Shown: positions 1 through 12,590 of the stretch, piece after piece | Layout of the letters: every line of letters starts with the position of its first letter | How positions within the stretch are numbered: position 1 is the stretch's first letter | Assembly: GCA_003255025.1 (NCBI GenBank) | Contig: QANY01008720.1 | Coordinates: 1,976,899 to 2,040,898 of the forward strand | Source: Datisca glomerata | Lineage: Eukaryota > Streptophyta > Magnoliopsida > Cucurbitales > Datiscaceae | DNA length: 64,000 nucleotides | Direction: 5' to 3' | The notes under the pieces: generated by a model | Told to the model about the DNA's origin: nothing | Seen by the model: only the letters and a program-made list of their open reading frames with translations | The model's database searches: none | Made by a program: the position numbers and the translations under genes

Positions 1-119
1 TTAATATTCTAAATATGAACAAATCGTGATTCATTAATTTTTCTTTGATATTTAAAATCTCATCCATTAGATATGACACCAATTCCCCAGAAGGATGAGG
101 GGATTGACCCCGAGTAAGA

Positions 120-760
120 TGTCACAAGAGATGACATGGCAGACAAAGGCCTGAATAAAAAAAACCTCTGACATGGTTAGGACATCGTATGTGGACATTT
201 CTACAAAAGCAGGTGGACACGAAGCAGAACAAATCCTCAAGATCCCAATGAGACTACATCAAAAGGGCAATACACTTCGGTTCAGGACATCGAACAACAA
301 AGCTGAGTATGAGGCTTTACTTGCGGGTATGAAACTAGCTAATGACTTTGCGTTAGAGAGTTCAAAGGTATTCAGTAACTCTCAACTGATAGTTAACTAA
401 GCTAACGGAGACTTCCAGGCCAAGGATTAAAGGATAAGGGCATACCAGAACCGAAATCTAGAGAAGACGAATTCTAAAAATGCTTCATAGAGTAGCTACT
501 CAAGATAGAGAACAGGCAAGCATACTCTTTGGCAATATTTGCTCGGCCATTGGCACATAGATGAAGAGGACAATCCCGGATGGATTTCACCCCTAAATCA
601 GATGACCGAGCCTAACTGGATTGACTCTCTTGATGGTTACATATCATATGGCATACTCTCGGAAGACCGTAATGAGGCCATGAAGCTACGGATGAAAAAC
701 TATTATGAATCTCATTATTTTGGAGGAAAAACTTTCTTCATTATTAGAAAAGGGAACAGA
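120..760 (+). pseudogene. Ty3/gypsy RNase H remnant (Tat-like)
   Basis: Decayed polyprotein fragment. The segment near 290-400 reads as a plant gypsy RNase H (NNKAEYEALLAGMKLA, then a serine-rich SNSQLIVN segment where functional copies have a DSQLV motif). Downstream, around 600-710, reading after frameshifts gives W-I-D-S-L and an S-E-D-R-N-E-A-M-K-L-R stretch, matching the linker between RNase H and integrase in Tat/Athila-type elements. Several stops and frame changes separate the pieces, and no LTR is visible, so it is a relic that may continue left of the window. The family assignment rests on pattern memory; the non-functional state is seen directly. Confidence 0.7.
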
Positions 761-865
761 TTCATTCTGATTTATTTCTACACATAGTACATGTTACGTA
801 CAAACTCTTCATCAACAAGTTTAAGAACAATAATCATTGCCCAACAGAAAAATGTTAAGAAGATA

Positions 866-869
<4 letters not shown>

Positions 870-900
<31 letters not shown>
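870..900. repeat. (TA)n microsatellite
   Basis: An A-run followed by about 12 TA dinucleotides and a short CA tail, in the 3' flank or 3' UTR of receptor kinase copy A. Confidence 0.9.
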
Positions 901-905
<5 letters not shown>

Positions 906-948
906 CCAACAACATGAATTAAAATTTTCTAAGAAGTCTATATGTATA

Positions 949-3900
949 TTATCTTGCCATAGGTTGAGATTGATTAACCATAGTAACAGAGATCATTTCA
1001 ATGGAATCTGGTACTTCAAGAAGGCTGTCTCGTTTTCCAGATGATTCTGGTGTCAAACAGCCCTTTAGCTCAGCTACCACTTGATTCATACTTGACCTTT
1101 TCTCTGGCTCCATGTTTACACAGTTCATCGCAATTTCCACAGCTCTCCAAAGAGAGTTTAAATTATAGTCTCCTTTTAATCGCGGGTCAATTATATTTTT
1201 AATATCTCCATTTGCAACCATGGAACTCACCCATTTAGTTATGTGAATCATGTCCACTCCTTGGTTTCTTGATACTACCGGTCGACATGTAATTATCTCC
1301 AGTAGTGCAACTCCAAAACTATATACATCACTTTTCTCGGTTAGTCTATTTGTCCTGTAATAGCTGCAAGTCCAAAAATTGAGATCAACTTTTGAAAGAT
1401 AACATTAACACCGTGAAAATTATGAGGAAATGACACAATTTAGTAGTACTTGAAAATGGGTATCTTACTCGGGATCAAGGTAGCCAGGAGTGCCAGCTAC
1501 AACCGTTGAGATATGAGTGCCACCTTCATTTGGGATGATCTTTGACAAGCCAAAATCAGCAAGTTTTGCTTGGAGATTCTCAGTCAACAATATGTTTGTT
1601 GTTTTTACATCTCTGTGTATAATTGGTGGTTGGCAATTGTCATGCAGATACTCCAATCCTGCATTTACAAAGTTTACATATTGTTTCCTTTCAGTACAAA
1701 TAATTAAAAACAACTAAGAAACTTTAAAAAGATTTATTTAAGCTTAAAGAACCTTGTGCTGAGTCGGTTGCTATTCGAAGTCTGTCTTCCCAAGTTAGGA
1801 TCCTTGGACTACTCTCTGTGTATGCGTGCACAATTGAAATGGCAAAAAAGAAAGAAGTTAATCTTTGTTTTGGTATACTAGAAAGGACAATAAGTTAAGA
1901 TTAAGTTGTAGTTGCAAAAAACCTGAAAGGTGCTCTGCTAAGTTTCCTTTCGCCATATATTCGTAAATTAGACCAATATTAGAACCCTCATTGAAATACC
2001 CAACAAGATTTGTCAGATTTCTATGGTGAACTCTCATTAGAAGCTTTACCTGTCACTTACAAAGCAACATATTAAGTAATTGGTGAAAATGAGTTAGCAT
2101 AATTCAGATACTTCAAGTGACTCTACTGAGTTAAAGTAGCATACCTCTGCTAGGAACTGCTGATAACCTCTTTCAAATTGTTGTTCACTTTGAAAGGTTG
2201 TGGAGAGTACTTTTACAGCCACTTGAAAGTCATCTATGAAACCGTGGTAGACTGTTCCGAATCCTCCTCTACCAAGAGTTCTCTTAAAATTATTGGTCAT
2301 CCTCACTACCTCAGAATACGAAAATTGTCGTCTCTTTGTTTCAAAGGAATCAGGCGCTTGAGTGCTACCTCGCCCTATAGACTGAATCTCCACATAAGAT
2401 TCAGGTCCGGTAACGTTTTCTTTCGGATTTTGGGTCAATGTATTACGTCTCTTACAAATATATATTATAACGACAATGATGATGACAATGAAGAAAAATC
2501 CAACAACCGCTGCAACTATTGAGATAACAATGTTGTTCTTCTTCTTCTCATTCTCTCTTGGTGAGCATGAACTGTCTGTACATACATCTAGCTTTGGATT
2601 GCCTGCAACACTACATCATGAAATACAATCCACGAAAAATCAGTCATTTTTGCTAATCCAACCAGCTGCAGTCTGTTTGATAGTGCTTCCGGCTACATTT
2701 AGACGAAAGCTGGAAAAAGATGGAAAAGTAAAAAATTCATCTGTTTACACAAAATAACAGACCCTAACAATAATGAACCATCTTTGGATCTTCTAATGAG
2801 GCCAGCCGGAATTGAACCATTGAGCATGTTGTTCTCCAAGTTTCTGCAAAGAATGGGAAGGCATAACAACTCCTTTTTATTGAAAAAAAATTATATGCGT
2901 ATACTATACCAAAGTCTAGAAACTTACAGGACTTTTAGGTTTACCAATCCAGACAAGAAATCAGGAACTGGTCCTGTTAAGTTATTGTTTGACAAGTCCC
3001 TGAAATGACATAATTCTACTTATGAACTGTCAACTAGCATTGTGGCCGTCAAGTTCTTAAAGAGATGCTTACAGAGTTTGTAGAAGTGTTAGGCTGGATA
3101 TGTAAGGAGATATCAAACCAGTCAACCCACTTGATGACAAGTTCCTGATTTCAGATTATAATGGATATATGTTTAAACAAGCGTTAATCAATCACACATA
3201 AACACGAATAAACATTACCTTTCTCAAAAGGCATTGAATATAAAGCTTACAAGGATGTGATTCTAGGCGGATTATCATCGCTACAATTTAGACCATCCCA
3301 CGAGTATGCCTTTGGGAAGCATGGATCACTTTGCCAACTCTTCTTTACTCCATACGTTGACTCTATGTTCTTGATTGCATCCACTAAGTTTCCATTTGCA
3401 TATAAGATTCAATCGATATTTAAATTAGAATTTAAAAAGTAGACATAAAAAGAAAAAAGAGAGCATACCGTCGCCTTTATATGTTTGTAGTGCCGAGAAA
3501 GTTATGGATGTATAGAACTCCATAGCATTAATGATTGGAGGAAGGGTTGAATTGTCAGTACTAACAAGTGAGATTTTATAGGTTCCTCCATCTAAAGATG
3601 ATGTGCTGTAGATAGTGGTTGTGGTTAAGTATTTAGGAATGAGAGGTCCGAACCAAAGCTTCCCATTTACGAAGATATCAAATGCCCTGGACTGGTTGGC
3701 TTGAAGCTTTACAACTTCAGCAAAGTACATGTATATATAGTATTTAGTACTTGTATCTTCTGGTTGATAGGAGAGATCCATCATACTGCTACCATCTTTA
3801 GGCGTGGCAGCCGTACTCTGGATAATGGATGGAATTTCATAATCATCATAGGGATCAACGTTAAACGGAGTACTTAAACTTGTCCAATCAGAGCTGTTCT

Positions 3901-4754
3901 TCCTTGACCATATGCGATCATATACATCAGAATCAAACCTGAAAGGAATGGTCATCGAAAAAGATCAGCCGAAGCGAACAGAATATGAAATTGGCGTGTC
4001 GATTGAATAAGTGGCATAAGCACATGACTAACCTGATTGAATAATCATAATTGGAACCTATATCCAACCGGTACCAAAGATTTAATGATCCTGTTACAGT
4101 CTTGTAAGTATCACTAGGCAGAGGCCTAAACTCAATGGAAGATATGAATGGGGTTCCTCGGCCTGTCTTGATGAGACAGAGATCAACTCCATTTCTTGAA
4201 GGGATGTGTATGAGGTCATAGAAGTAACTGAAGTCTTCCTTAGCTATTTTGACAGTGCGCCAGTAATCAGCTTCGAAATAGAGATCAAATTGGGGTGGCT
4301 GATTCTGCCCATCATAATTACCGTATGAAAAACTTGCTCGGATCAAATACTTGGTGCCTGTCTTGACATTTACGTTGTAACAGTTCCTGGTTCCTTGTGG
4401 AAAGCTTCTGAGATACCAATAGTGCTGCCGATGGGTGTCCCTGAAACTAAAACTTAAGTTCTTGCTTTCACCACTGTCAATGTAGGCCGCATCCGAAATG
4501 TACTTGAGGTTTGTATCATCTTCTGTATAGCTTTCATTTGCCGGTAGCCCACAATCCAAGCTAATGAAGCCTAAAAATAAAGAATGACAGAATCTAAATA
4601 TATGATAAAACACAGTTGATTGAAAATGACTAATTAACATTTGCAGGTTGAGATAAGCTTAACTACCTGTTTGATACTGAGCTTGGACAAGAATTAAAAC
4701 AGGAAGACAACCAATAAGAAAACCAAAGATTAAACCTTTCAGTTGTCCCATCAT
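949..4754 (-). CDS. Malectin-like LRR receptor kinase, copy A
   Basis: Plasma-membrane receptor-like serine/threonine kinase of the LRR-I (malectin-like) group. By inspection there are 12 exons, in gene order: 4667-4754, 4033-4570, 3469-3938, 3251-3383, 3073-3144, 2928-2999, 2779-2843, 2145-2602, 1923-2049, 1753-1815, 1469-1658, 949-1363. All introns are GT-AG and phases agree; the total is 2691 nt, 896 residues. The ligand and pathway are unknown. Layout: signal peptide (1-26, ending VQAQ), malectin-like ectodomain (about 32-380; begins LDCGLP, has a WYLRSFP motif), short LRRs encoded by two 72-nt exons, a transmembrane helix (about 504-526), then the kinase. Kinase motifs: GRGGFG 590-595, VAVK Lys610, HRD 710-712 (an RD kinase), DFG 730-732, [11 protein letters not shown] activation end. 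The least certain junction is the donor of exon 7 (2779): it is chosen because it alone keeps frame. The start at 4754 is the first of two consecutive ATGs; 4751 is the alternative. No stop or frameshift was seen. Confidence 0.9.
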
Positions 4755-5120
4755 CACCCCTCTTGAGGGTCTCTATCTATTTGCTAATGACAAAAATACG
4801 GAGGAAAAACCATCATCTTTGGGCTTATATACATAATATGCTTTCATATAATTAGGAAGGAACATAGATTAATTTAATCAAAGTCAACTTCTTCTATGGC
4901 AGAAATTCTCTTACAATACGGCTGATGTGATAAATATTTATTATTCTCACATACCCAATTTAGCTTAGTCGTTGTTAGGATGAATAATAATAATCCAAAT
5001 TGCGATAAATCATTTTTCTAATACCCAAAGAGTCAAAGGCTTAATACAACTGGATCAAGTTCATTTTTGGCATAGTGGATTGCCACCAGAATTTCCTTCA
5101 CCTATTTTTAAAGGAATATA
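4755..5120 (-). promoter_or_regulatory. Promoter region of receptor kinase copy A
   Basis: On the gene's sense strand a TATA box (TATATAA, 4825-4831) lies about 70 bases before the ATG, and a W-box core TTGAC (plus-strand GTCAA, 4883-4887) lies in the context AAGTTGACTTTGA. The same arrangement occurs in front of copy B, so both look like retained functional sites. W-boxes bind WRKY factors, which would fit pathogen- or stress-induced expression; that is inference. The segment 4905-5115 is also similar to 16725-16985. Confidence 0.6.
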
Positions 5121-5284
5121 TATAAATATATATATTCGTGTGTTCATGTGGCAGTGGTAGCACACTCCAGTTGATATCAAAGCTATGAACAATCTTGATT
5201 ATATTCCTTTTAAATTATACATACATGGTCATTAGAAAACATGTCTGAACTCACTTCTTCTTTGTCAACTGTACATAATACAGT

Positions 5285-7348
5285 AGTTTCAACCTGAGAA
5301 GCAACATAGCTTATAGTTTATCAGGATATTAAAGAAGACTTAGATAAATGGATTATACTTAAGGTTAAACCAGAAATCATTTATAAAATCGGAACATTTG
5401 ATTTCACCAGTAGAAAAATAATTAAATCTTTTGAACATACTATACCCTTACAAAATAATGATGATATTGTTTATCTATTGCATGTTCATGATTTGTATCA
5501 TTTCATGCATAAATACAAATATGTGCATATAGGACTTGTACAAATTGCTTTTAAGCCTTTGACCTTACTTGGTCAAAATATCAGTATTCAATATACCATT
5601 CGAGATGGACGGTGCATCAACTGAAAAGCATCTTTCATGGGAGCTATTGAAACTAACTTATCTCATGAGCTTGTTTATTTTAATATTTACTCGAATTTGA
5701 GTGTTTCTCTCTCTGACAGTAATCTTTCTAAGGTTTTGGAACTTATAATTATTTCGCATGGTTATGAGTACTTTCCAGGATCTCCTCCTTTTGCGATACT
5801 TTTCAGAATTCACCTAAAGTTTCTCTTCACCTTGAACCCTTACACCAGGAAGCAGAGTGAACAAGGCCATACTTTCCTCATTGATACCAACCTCTTCAGC
5901 AGTCAAGTAGCCATCCTTAAGATGATACCTTAGGAAGGAATTACTTTTCTAGAAAAATGGTGAATTCCTAACGTTGTGCCTATCGGACCCATCATTAGAC
6001 AATCTATCGAAGATGTTGTTCAAACTCAAGGATGTAACATATATCTTCGTTTTCAGAAACCTTTAACTAGAACTATTTCTAATACTAGTTATAGGAGTAA
6101 TCTCCTCTATAACATCGATTTTCCAGAATCCTCTAGACTTTCCTACATCAGAATCTATCAATTCTGAGTAGATACCAGAAGCTCACATCAGAGGTATACA
6201 TATATCATAAAATCAGATATCTCATGCAGTCTATGAAACAGATATACCTAACAACATAAATCCCAATAGCCCTACAACTAGTGATATGCAATTCAATATT
6301 TAATGGATTTTACACCTAATAGTGAATTCCGCAAGCACCTAAACCAGGATTTTATACAAGATAAATATCATGAATTTCGATTATGGTATTTTAGATCTCA
6401 TACTCCTTAACAGTTAAAAACCCTTAAAGATTAGTATTATTACCACCTTTGAAAAACCCGGACTCTTAGATCTTTCCTAGAATGGTACTGTGACTTTTCC
6501 TATAAAGTACATACTCCTGATCAAGACTATTTAAACGTCTTAACAGGAATTCAGAAGAATTGGATAACAACAACTGGTAAGCTTTTTCAAGCTGTTCATC
6601 CTCCACTGTTATCCTCAGAGCTTGTTCCTAGCAATGATAGCACCAAACTGTCAGTTGTCTCCCCTTACGTCAAGATTTTTGAACAATACAACCAGCAAGA
6701 AACCTTAAAGGTTAGAGACATTGTACATTTAACCAAACAAAATAATTATATTAACATTTGCCTCCAAACCGTAGGTAACCAACTTACCCGTATTAAGGAA
6801 CAAGTAGATAACATATAGGCTAAAATTGAAGAGTAACAGGACAAAGGTCCAGAAAAACCCAAACCCATTAACCTTCATCCAATCACTATCAAGTCTCCTC
6901 TTGAAGTTCATAATTTCAAGTTAAAATCCACCAAGAAAGAGAAAGACTTTATGGTCACTCTTATTGGACGCATAAGTGACTGAAAGATCAGTGAGTCAGA
7001 ATCATCAGGACCCAAATCTCCAAAACATGTTAATATGATGAACCAGGGTGATTCATCTCTATCTGTAACAAATGATGATAATGATGAGTATGCTCTTTCC
7101 CAAATTCATGATATACAGAAAAACTTTGATGATAGTATCAACAAACTTACTTACTCTAAGTCTACCCGGCGTATGGCTTTACTTGGACCTGATAAATATT
7201 ATTATCCTAGACCTATCCCACAAGACATTTTGTATGAAGAAGACTTCACTCACACTAAAAAATAATACCATGGAAAAACTATCTATGAACGAAAAATAGA
7301 TGGTAAAACTGAATATCAGATCTTCGAAAGCATACACCACATGATAAT
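5285..7348 (+). pseudogene. Endogenous caulimovirid: movement protein and downstream polyprotein, decayed
   Basis: Old viral copy in the genome. The conceptual translation around 5500-5930 carries the signature of the caulimovirid (30K superfamily) movement protein, including the core GLVQIAFKPLTLLG and a following Y-F-N-I-Y-S-N-L-S-V-S-L-S segment. Coding-like sequence with scattered stops continues (5976-6167, about 6480-7340), ending in a region resembling the conserved domain that lies between movement protein and coat protein in plant caulimovirid polyproteins (Y-Y-P-R-P, then an I-Y-E-R-K-I-D-G motif). Several stops and frame changes make it non-functional. Reverse transcriptase and protease were not found. 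The right side is interrupted at 7348 by a gypsy element and continues at 14842. The genus is not assignable by eye. Confidence 0.75.
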
Positions 7349-7353
7349 GTATG
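7349..7353. repeat. Target site duplication GTATG (left)
   Basis: GTATG directly precedes the 5' LTR and is repeated exactly at 14837-14841 after the 3' LTR. Five bases is the normal size for LTR retrotransposon integration. Confidence 0.9.
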
Positions 7354-9724
7354 TGTGATACCCTTGTATTTTATAAGGGTTATTTTTGTAATTCAAACCC
7401 TCACTCACCATATGCACTCACTTACACATTAAGCCAACCCAATTTGTTTCCCTCACACATGTTCTCTCTCCTTCATCTTCCCCAAATCTCTCTTTGCTTT
7501 TATCTGAAGCTTACCCACGTAACTCCCTCTCTTTCCTCCATTTTTGCAGGAAACATAACCGTTTCCTTAGTGTGTAACTCTCATCTAATCTAATACTCTT
7601 TAAATCCCTCTTTTTCTCCATTTTCTTCTTCACGAACACTCCCATGTAACTGCTTTCCTCTCTCTATTTTATAGTTTTTCTTCCCCATCGAAGCCTCTCT
7701 ATTCTTCATCTTCTTCTTCATTTCAACTTGGGCAACCCTCTAACATTGATCTTTGGTAAGCAATTTCTTGTTTCCTTTATTTTCTTTCTCGTTTCCTCTT
7801 CTCTCTCTGAAATTTTGGTTCTTCAATTCCAACAATTTACATCATTTGGCATCATCATTGTATCGCCGCCTGCAATCTTCAATTGGTTAACATTCATGTT
7901 CTCATTTCTTTTCTCTCTGTTTTATCTTTCTCTCCCCTTCGTCTCCTTCCCCATCTCTTTTCTTTCTCTCTCTCTCCTTCTTCTCCCCCTCTCTGTTTTG
8001 TCTCTCTCTCTCCCCCTCTTTTTTTGTCTCTCTCTCTCTCCCCCTCTCTGTTGTGTCTCTCGCTCCCTCTTCTTCATCTCCTTCCCCCTCTCTGTTATGT
8101 CTCTCTCTCTCCTTCGACTCCCCCTCTCTGTTCTGTCTCTCTCTCCCTCCCTCTCTGTTCTGTCTCTCTATCCCTCCCTCTCTGTTGTGTCTCTCTCCCT
8201 CTCCCTCTTCTTCATCTCCTTCCTCCTCTCTGTTCTGTCTGTCTCTTTCTCCTTCATCTCCCCATGTTGCGTCTCTCTCTCTCCCTTTTCTTCGTCTCCC
8301 TTTTCTGTTTCTCCTTCTCTTGAATCGGTTCACCTGAACTGGACCAGTTCATTCAGACCGGGGCTGAACCGGTTAAGTCAGACCCAACCAGGCCGACCCG
8401 GCTCGGTCAGACCAGACCAGTTCAACCCGACCAGACCAAACCAAACCAAAATAGAAGAACCGAATCAGTTCAGACCACCCGAACCTTGTTGAACCGTTTT
8501 AAACCGCTTGATAATTTACACCCGATGTGGTTTCCACCTGTTCCCAACCTCGATTAGATAACTAAATAATTGTAGATATTATATGAATTTGTTGTGATCT
8601 GGGATCCTTGGATGTCAGGTCATTAGTTGCTGAATTTAATTCCTAGCGAATCCAGGTAAGTGGATTTACATAATAATTCGGTTCATGTGTTATAAGTGTA
8701 GAATATATAATGTGAAATTATTTTATTATTTCTTTATGTTCAATCTTATGATCAAGTGTTTTATTTATTTTCTATATTATGATGAAATTATTTACCATGT
8801 CATGTATGATTATATTTTAAGTTATACATGTATTAGTTATACTATTTATGTTCATGAACAAGTTATATGTTTACTCATGTATATGTGAGAACGTGAAATA
8901 TGAATATTAATTCAAGTAAAAAGTGATAAGTAAACAAGAAGTAGACTTACTCATGTCCTTTGGTTATCAAGTAACTAGATTATTCACGTCATGTTATCAA
9001 GTTATACAGTTGGGTGTCACCATGTTCATGTTAGCGTCCTTAAGGTTCAGATAACCTTAAGTTACATCAAGTTTCAGGACACCTAATCTGTCATGTTCAC
9101 GTTCATGTTACAAGTTCAAGTTCAATTTGTGAAACAGTTCTGGTTAGGCTATTAATCGAGGGCTATGTCTAGTCGGGTTATGATCAAGCAAGTATAAGTA
9201 TTGGCATGTATAAGCACAAGTTCAAGTTATATGTTAATCATAAAATCGATGTGTTGTTACAAGTATTTTATGTGACATGTGAACATGTGAAATAAATTTG
9301 TATGAGTTATATGTTTACATTTATGTCATGTGAAACTCATTAGTATGTGAATTTACTTACTGAATATTTTTAATACTCACCCCCAATAGGTGATTGTGTT
9401 GCAGATGATGGTGAGCAGCAGGAGTGAGGGAATGCCATAGCAAGCATGATTATGATTTCTAAGTTTAATTATGACTTCAGTTAACTTCAGTTATTTCAGA
9501 TATTTATGAATATTCATGTTTAATATTTCATGTCATATGAATTTTCGTGCTTCACTTTATTACAGTTTAATAAATCATTTATTTCAGTTTAATGAGTTAA
9601 TATTATTTTAAAATAATTTTATGCTTCCTCTATTTAACGTTAAAATTAGGGTTTTAATTGAATTGAGAAATTTTTGAATTGTGAAATTTCAAGCATGTTT
9701 ACCCTCGGGAATCAGGGCGTTCCA
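7354..9724 (+). repeat. 5' LTR of Tekay-like element
   Basis: Starts TGTGATACCC and ends GGGCGTTCCA; its partner starts TGTAATACCC and ends GGGCTTTACA. It contains a polypyrimidine tract (about 7905-8325, CT-rich with repeated CCCCTCTCTGTT units), followed by a block of repeated GGTTCAGACC-like units (8325-8500). The long open frames across the CT tract on both strands are low-complexity artefacts, not genes. The 5' and 3' LTRs differ by many substitutions and indels, which suggests an old insertion. Confidence 0.9.
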
Positions 9725-9727
9725 GTT

Positions 9728-9739
9728 TGGTATCAGAGT
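9728..9739 (+). promoter_or_regulatory. Primer binding site, tRNA-Met type
   Basis: TGGTATCAGAGT lies 3 bases after the LTR end. It complements the 3' end of plant initiator tRNA-Met (TGGTATCAGAGC) apart from the last base and would prime minus-strand DNA synthesis. Confidence 0.85.
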
Positions 9740-9984
9740 CATGGTTTTAGATTCTGTAGACTTTTCTAAGTGAAAGATATGGCACGTCACTCACTCTGCT
9801 CCTCCCTCATCTTACAAGTCAGGTACGCTGTTATATGTGTTTTAATTATTAATCGAGTATGATGTGTTTTGTTTCATTATGGCATGTTTGAATTTACGTT
9901 TATGTTATTTTGTGCGTTAAAATTTGACTTTTGGTAAGTCTTCGGTTGTATGGTTAGCAGTATGATGACGCCCCTACAAGTAAC

Positions 9985-12580
9985 AACAACAGTCATGCAC
10001 CAGTGATGTTGTTGGTGGTAGAGCTAAAGGAAAAGTTTTCGCATTAACTCGCCAGGAAGCTGAGCAGTCGGATGCAGTTGTGGCAGGTACATTACTTGTA
10101 TTAGGACATTCAGCTTTCACATTGATTGATTCCGGATCTACGCATTCTTTTATTTCTACTTCGTTTGTAACTCATGTATCATTGCCTGTTGTGCCTTTGG
10201 GTTTTGAATTATGTGTTTCTACGCCTTTTAGAGCTTCCCCCTAGCTAATAAGGCGATAGAGAGTTGTTCATTGATGATTGCAGATTATGTTATGGGTGCT
10301 AGACTTATAGTCTTAGGGATGCATGACTTTGATGTAATCCTAGGGATGGATTGGTTGGCTGCAAATTATGCCAACATAGATTGTTATTGAACAGAAGTTC
10401 GATTCCTACCTCCTGGTAGGCCTAGCTTCAAGCTTAGGGGATCCAAGCAATGCTCAATACTGAAGGTTATATCTTCTTTGCGGGCACAGCGCCTACTTGA
10501 TCGTGGTAACTGAGGTTACTTAGCTTCTGTTGTGGATACAACTAAGACATGTTGATATTGGATTGGTCCCAGTCGTTTCTAAATTCTTGGATGTTTTTCC
10601 TGATCATTTTATCGGGACTTCTTCCTCCTCAAGAGATGAATTTTCATATTGAGTTGATACCAGGCACTACCTCTATATCCAAAGCTCTGTATCGTATGGC
10701 TCTTGCAGAGTTGAAAGAACTTAAAGATCAACTTCAAGAATTACTAGATAAGGGTTTCATATGACCTAATATTTCACCTTGGGGTGCTCCATTGTTATTT
10801 GTTAAAAAGAAAGATGGATAATTGTTACTAGATAAGTATTCGTTACCGCGCATTGAGGATTTGTTCGATCAACTTCAGGGAGCATCAGTATTCTCTAAAA
10901 TTGATTTAAGATCAGGATACCATCAGCTCAGGATTTGAAATGAGGATATTTCTAAGACAGTGTTTTACGCTCGTTACGGCCATTACGAGTTTGTAGTGAT
11001 GTCGTTTGGATTAACTAACGCTCCGACAACCTTTACAAATTTAATGAATAGGGTGTTCAAGGAGTACCTGGATTCTTTTGTGATGGTCTTTATTGATGAT
11101 ATTCTTGTGTACTCTAGATCGGAGGCCGAACATATGAATCATTTCAGGATTGTTTTGCAAACATTAAGGACACACTAGTTACATGCCAAATTCAAGAAGT
11201 GTGAGTTTTGGCTTCAGCAAGTGTCATTCCTTGGTCATGTGGTATCTCAAGATGAAATCTCAGTTGACCCGTCTAAGATTGAAGTAGTGCTTAATTGGCC
11301 TCAACCGACAAAGGTTGGGAAAGTTCCCAGTTTTCTAGGTTTAGTAGGATATTATAGAAGGTTTGTTGAAGGTTTTTCAAAGATTGTTGTCCCACTTACT
11401 CAGTTGACCAGGAAGAATGGAACATTTTCTTGGACGGCCGAATGTGAGAAATGTTTTCAGAGCCTTCAACAAAAATTAGTGACAGCATGAATGTTGACCA
11501 TTCGATATGGTAATAGCGACTTTGTGATATACAGTGATGCTTCTAAAAGAGGTTTGGGTTGCGTTTTGATGCAACAGGGAAAGGTCATAGCATATGAATC
11601 TCGTCAGCTCAAGCCCTATGAATAGAATTATTCTACTCATGATTTGGAGTTGGCTGCAGTTGTTTTTGCCCTCAAGATTTGGAGACATTATTTGTATGGC
11701 TGTAAGTGTCAGATTTACACAGATCATAAGAGCCTTAAGTACTTTTTCACTCAGAAAGAACTTAACATGAGGCAACGCCGTTGGTTGGAATTGGTGAGGG
11801 ATTATCACTACGAGATCATTTATCACCCAGGAAAGGCAAATGTAGTGACTGATGCCTTAAGTCAAAAATCAGCTCATTCAACAGCTCTTATTACTTCTCA
11901 AGGACATATCTTGGAGAATTTGGAACGTGCTGAGATTCAAGTGTTGCTGAAGGATACTACAGCACAACTAGCCTAGCTCACAGTTCAACCATCGTTACAG
12001 TAACGTAGTATTGATGCACAAAACTCAGACTCGGAGTTGCTTCTGACTCGTAGTGAAGTGGGTTCAGACAAAAGATTAGGGTTTGAAATTAGTGACGATT
12101 CAACTCTTCAATTTCATGGGAGACTATGTGTTCCTAAACATGCACTCATCAGGCAGGAATTGCTCACGGAGGCTCATAGTTCATCATACACTGTCCACCC
12201 TGGTAGTACTAAGATGTATCACGATTTAAAGTTACATTATTGGTGGAATGGTATGAAGCGTGACATTGTTGAGTTTGTTAGTAAGTGTTTGGTGTGTCAG
12301 CAGATCAAGGCTCAAAGACAGCGACCATCTGAGGTTTTACAACCTTTAAGTATTCCTGAATGGAAGTGGGAACATGTAACTATGGATTTCGTTTCGGGGC
12401 TACCGAGAATGGTAAAGGGTTTTAACTCCATTTGGGTCGTGGTGGATCGTCTTACCAAGTCTGCACACTTTATGCCTGGTAAGACTACTTTTTCAGTTGA
12501 GGATTGGGCTTGGTTATATGTCAAGTACCTAGAGTTATTTCAGTAAGGTATATTTCCTTTCGAGGACGAAAGCTTTTATG
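9985..12580 (+). pseudogene. Gypsy pol pseudogene (protease, RT, RNase H, partial integrase)
   Basis: Parts in order: protease (about 10080-10390, active-site motif DSGSTHSFIS and ILGMDWL), reverse transcriptase (about 10640-11500, [10 protein letters not shown] with intact Asp pair, [12 protein letters not shown]), RNase H (about 11500-11870, [28 protein letters not shown]), integrase zinc region and start of the core (about 12100-12540, CLVCQQIK, DFVSGLP, WVVVDRLTKSAHF). Compared with the copy at 36530-38956, an RT segment carrying [10 protein letters not shown] is missing near 10820, and gag is absent at about 9990. The integrase breaks off near 12530, losing the later catalytic residues and any chromodomain. 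Stops occur at several points (for example 10763, 10938, 11488, 11976). Confidence 0.9.
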
Positions 12581-12590
12581 GAGGGGAGAA
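12580..12590 (+). promoter_or_regulatory. Polypurine tract
   Basis: A purine run (GGAGGGGAGAA) immediately upstream of the 3' LTR start; the expected plus-strand primer of the element. Confidence 0.8.

Noticed and set aside
7728..8492. Long open frames on both strands over the CT-rich tract (also 12950-13479 and 35726-36191)
   Set aside because: They are products of low-complexity CT/GA repeats inside gypsy LTRs; no domain, and all frames are open because the repeat lacks stop words.
11476..11826. Minus-strand 116-codon frame
   Set aside because: Shadow of the gypsy RNase H coding region on the plus strand.
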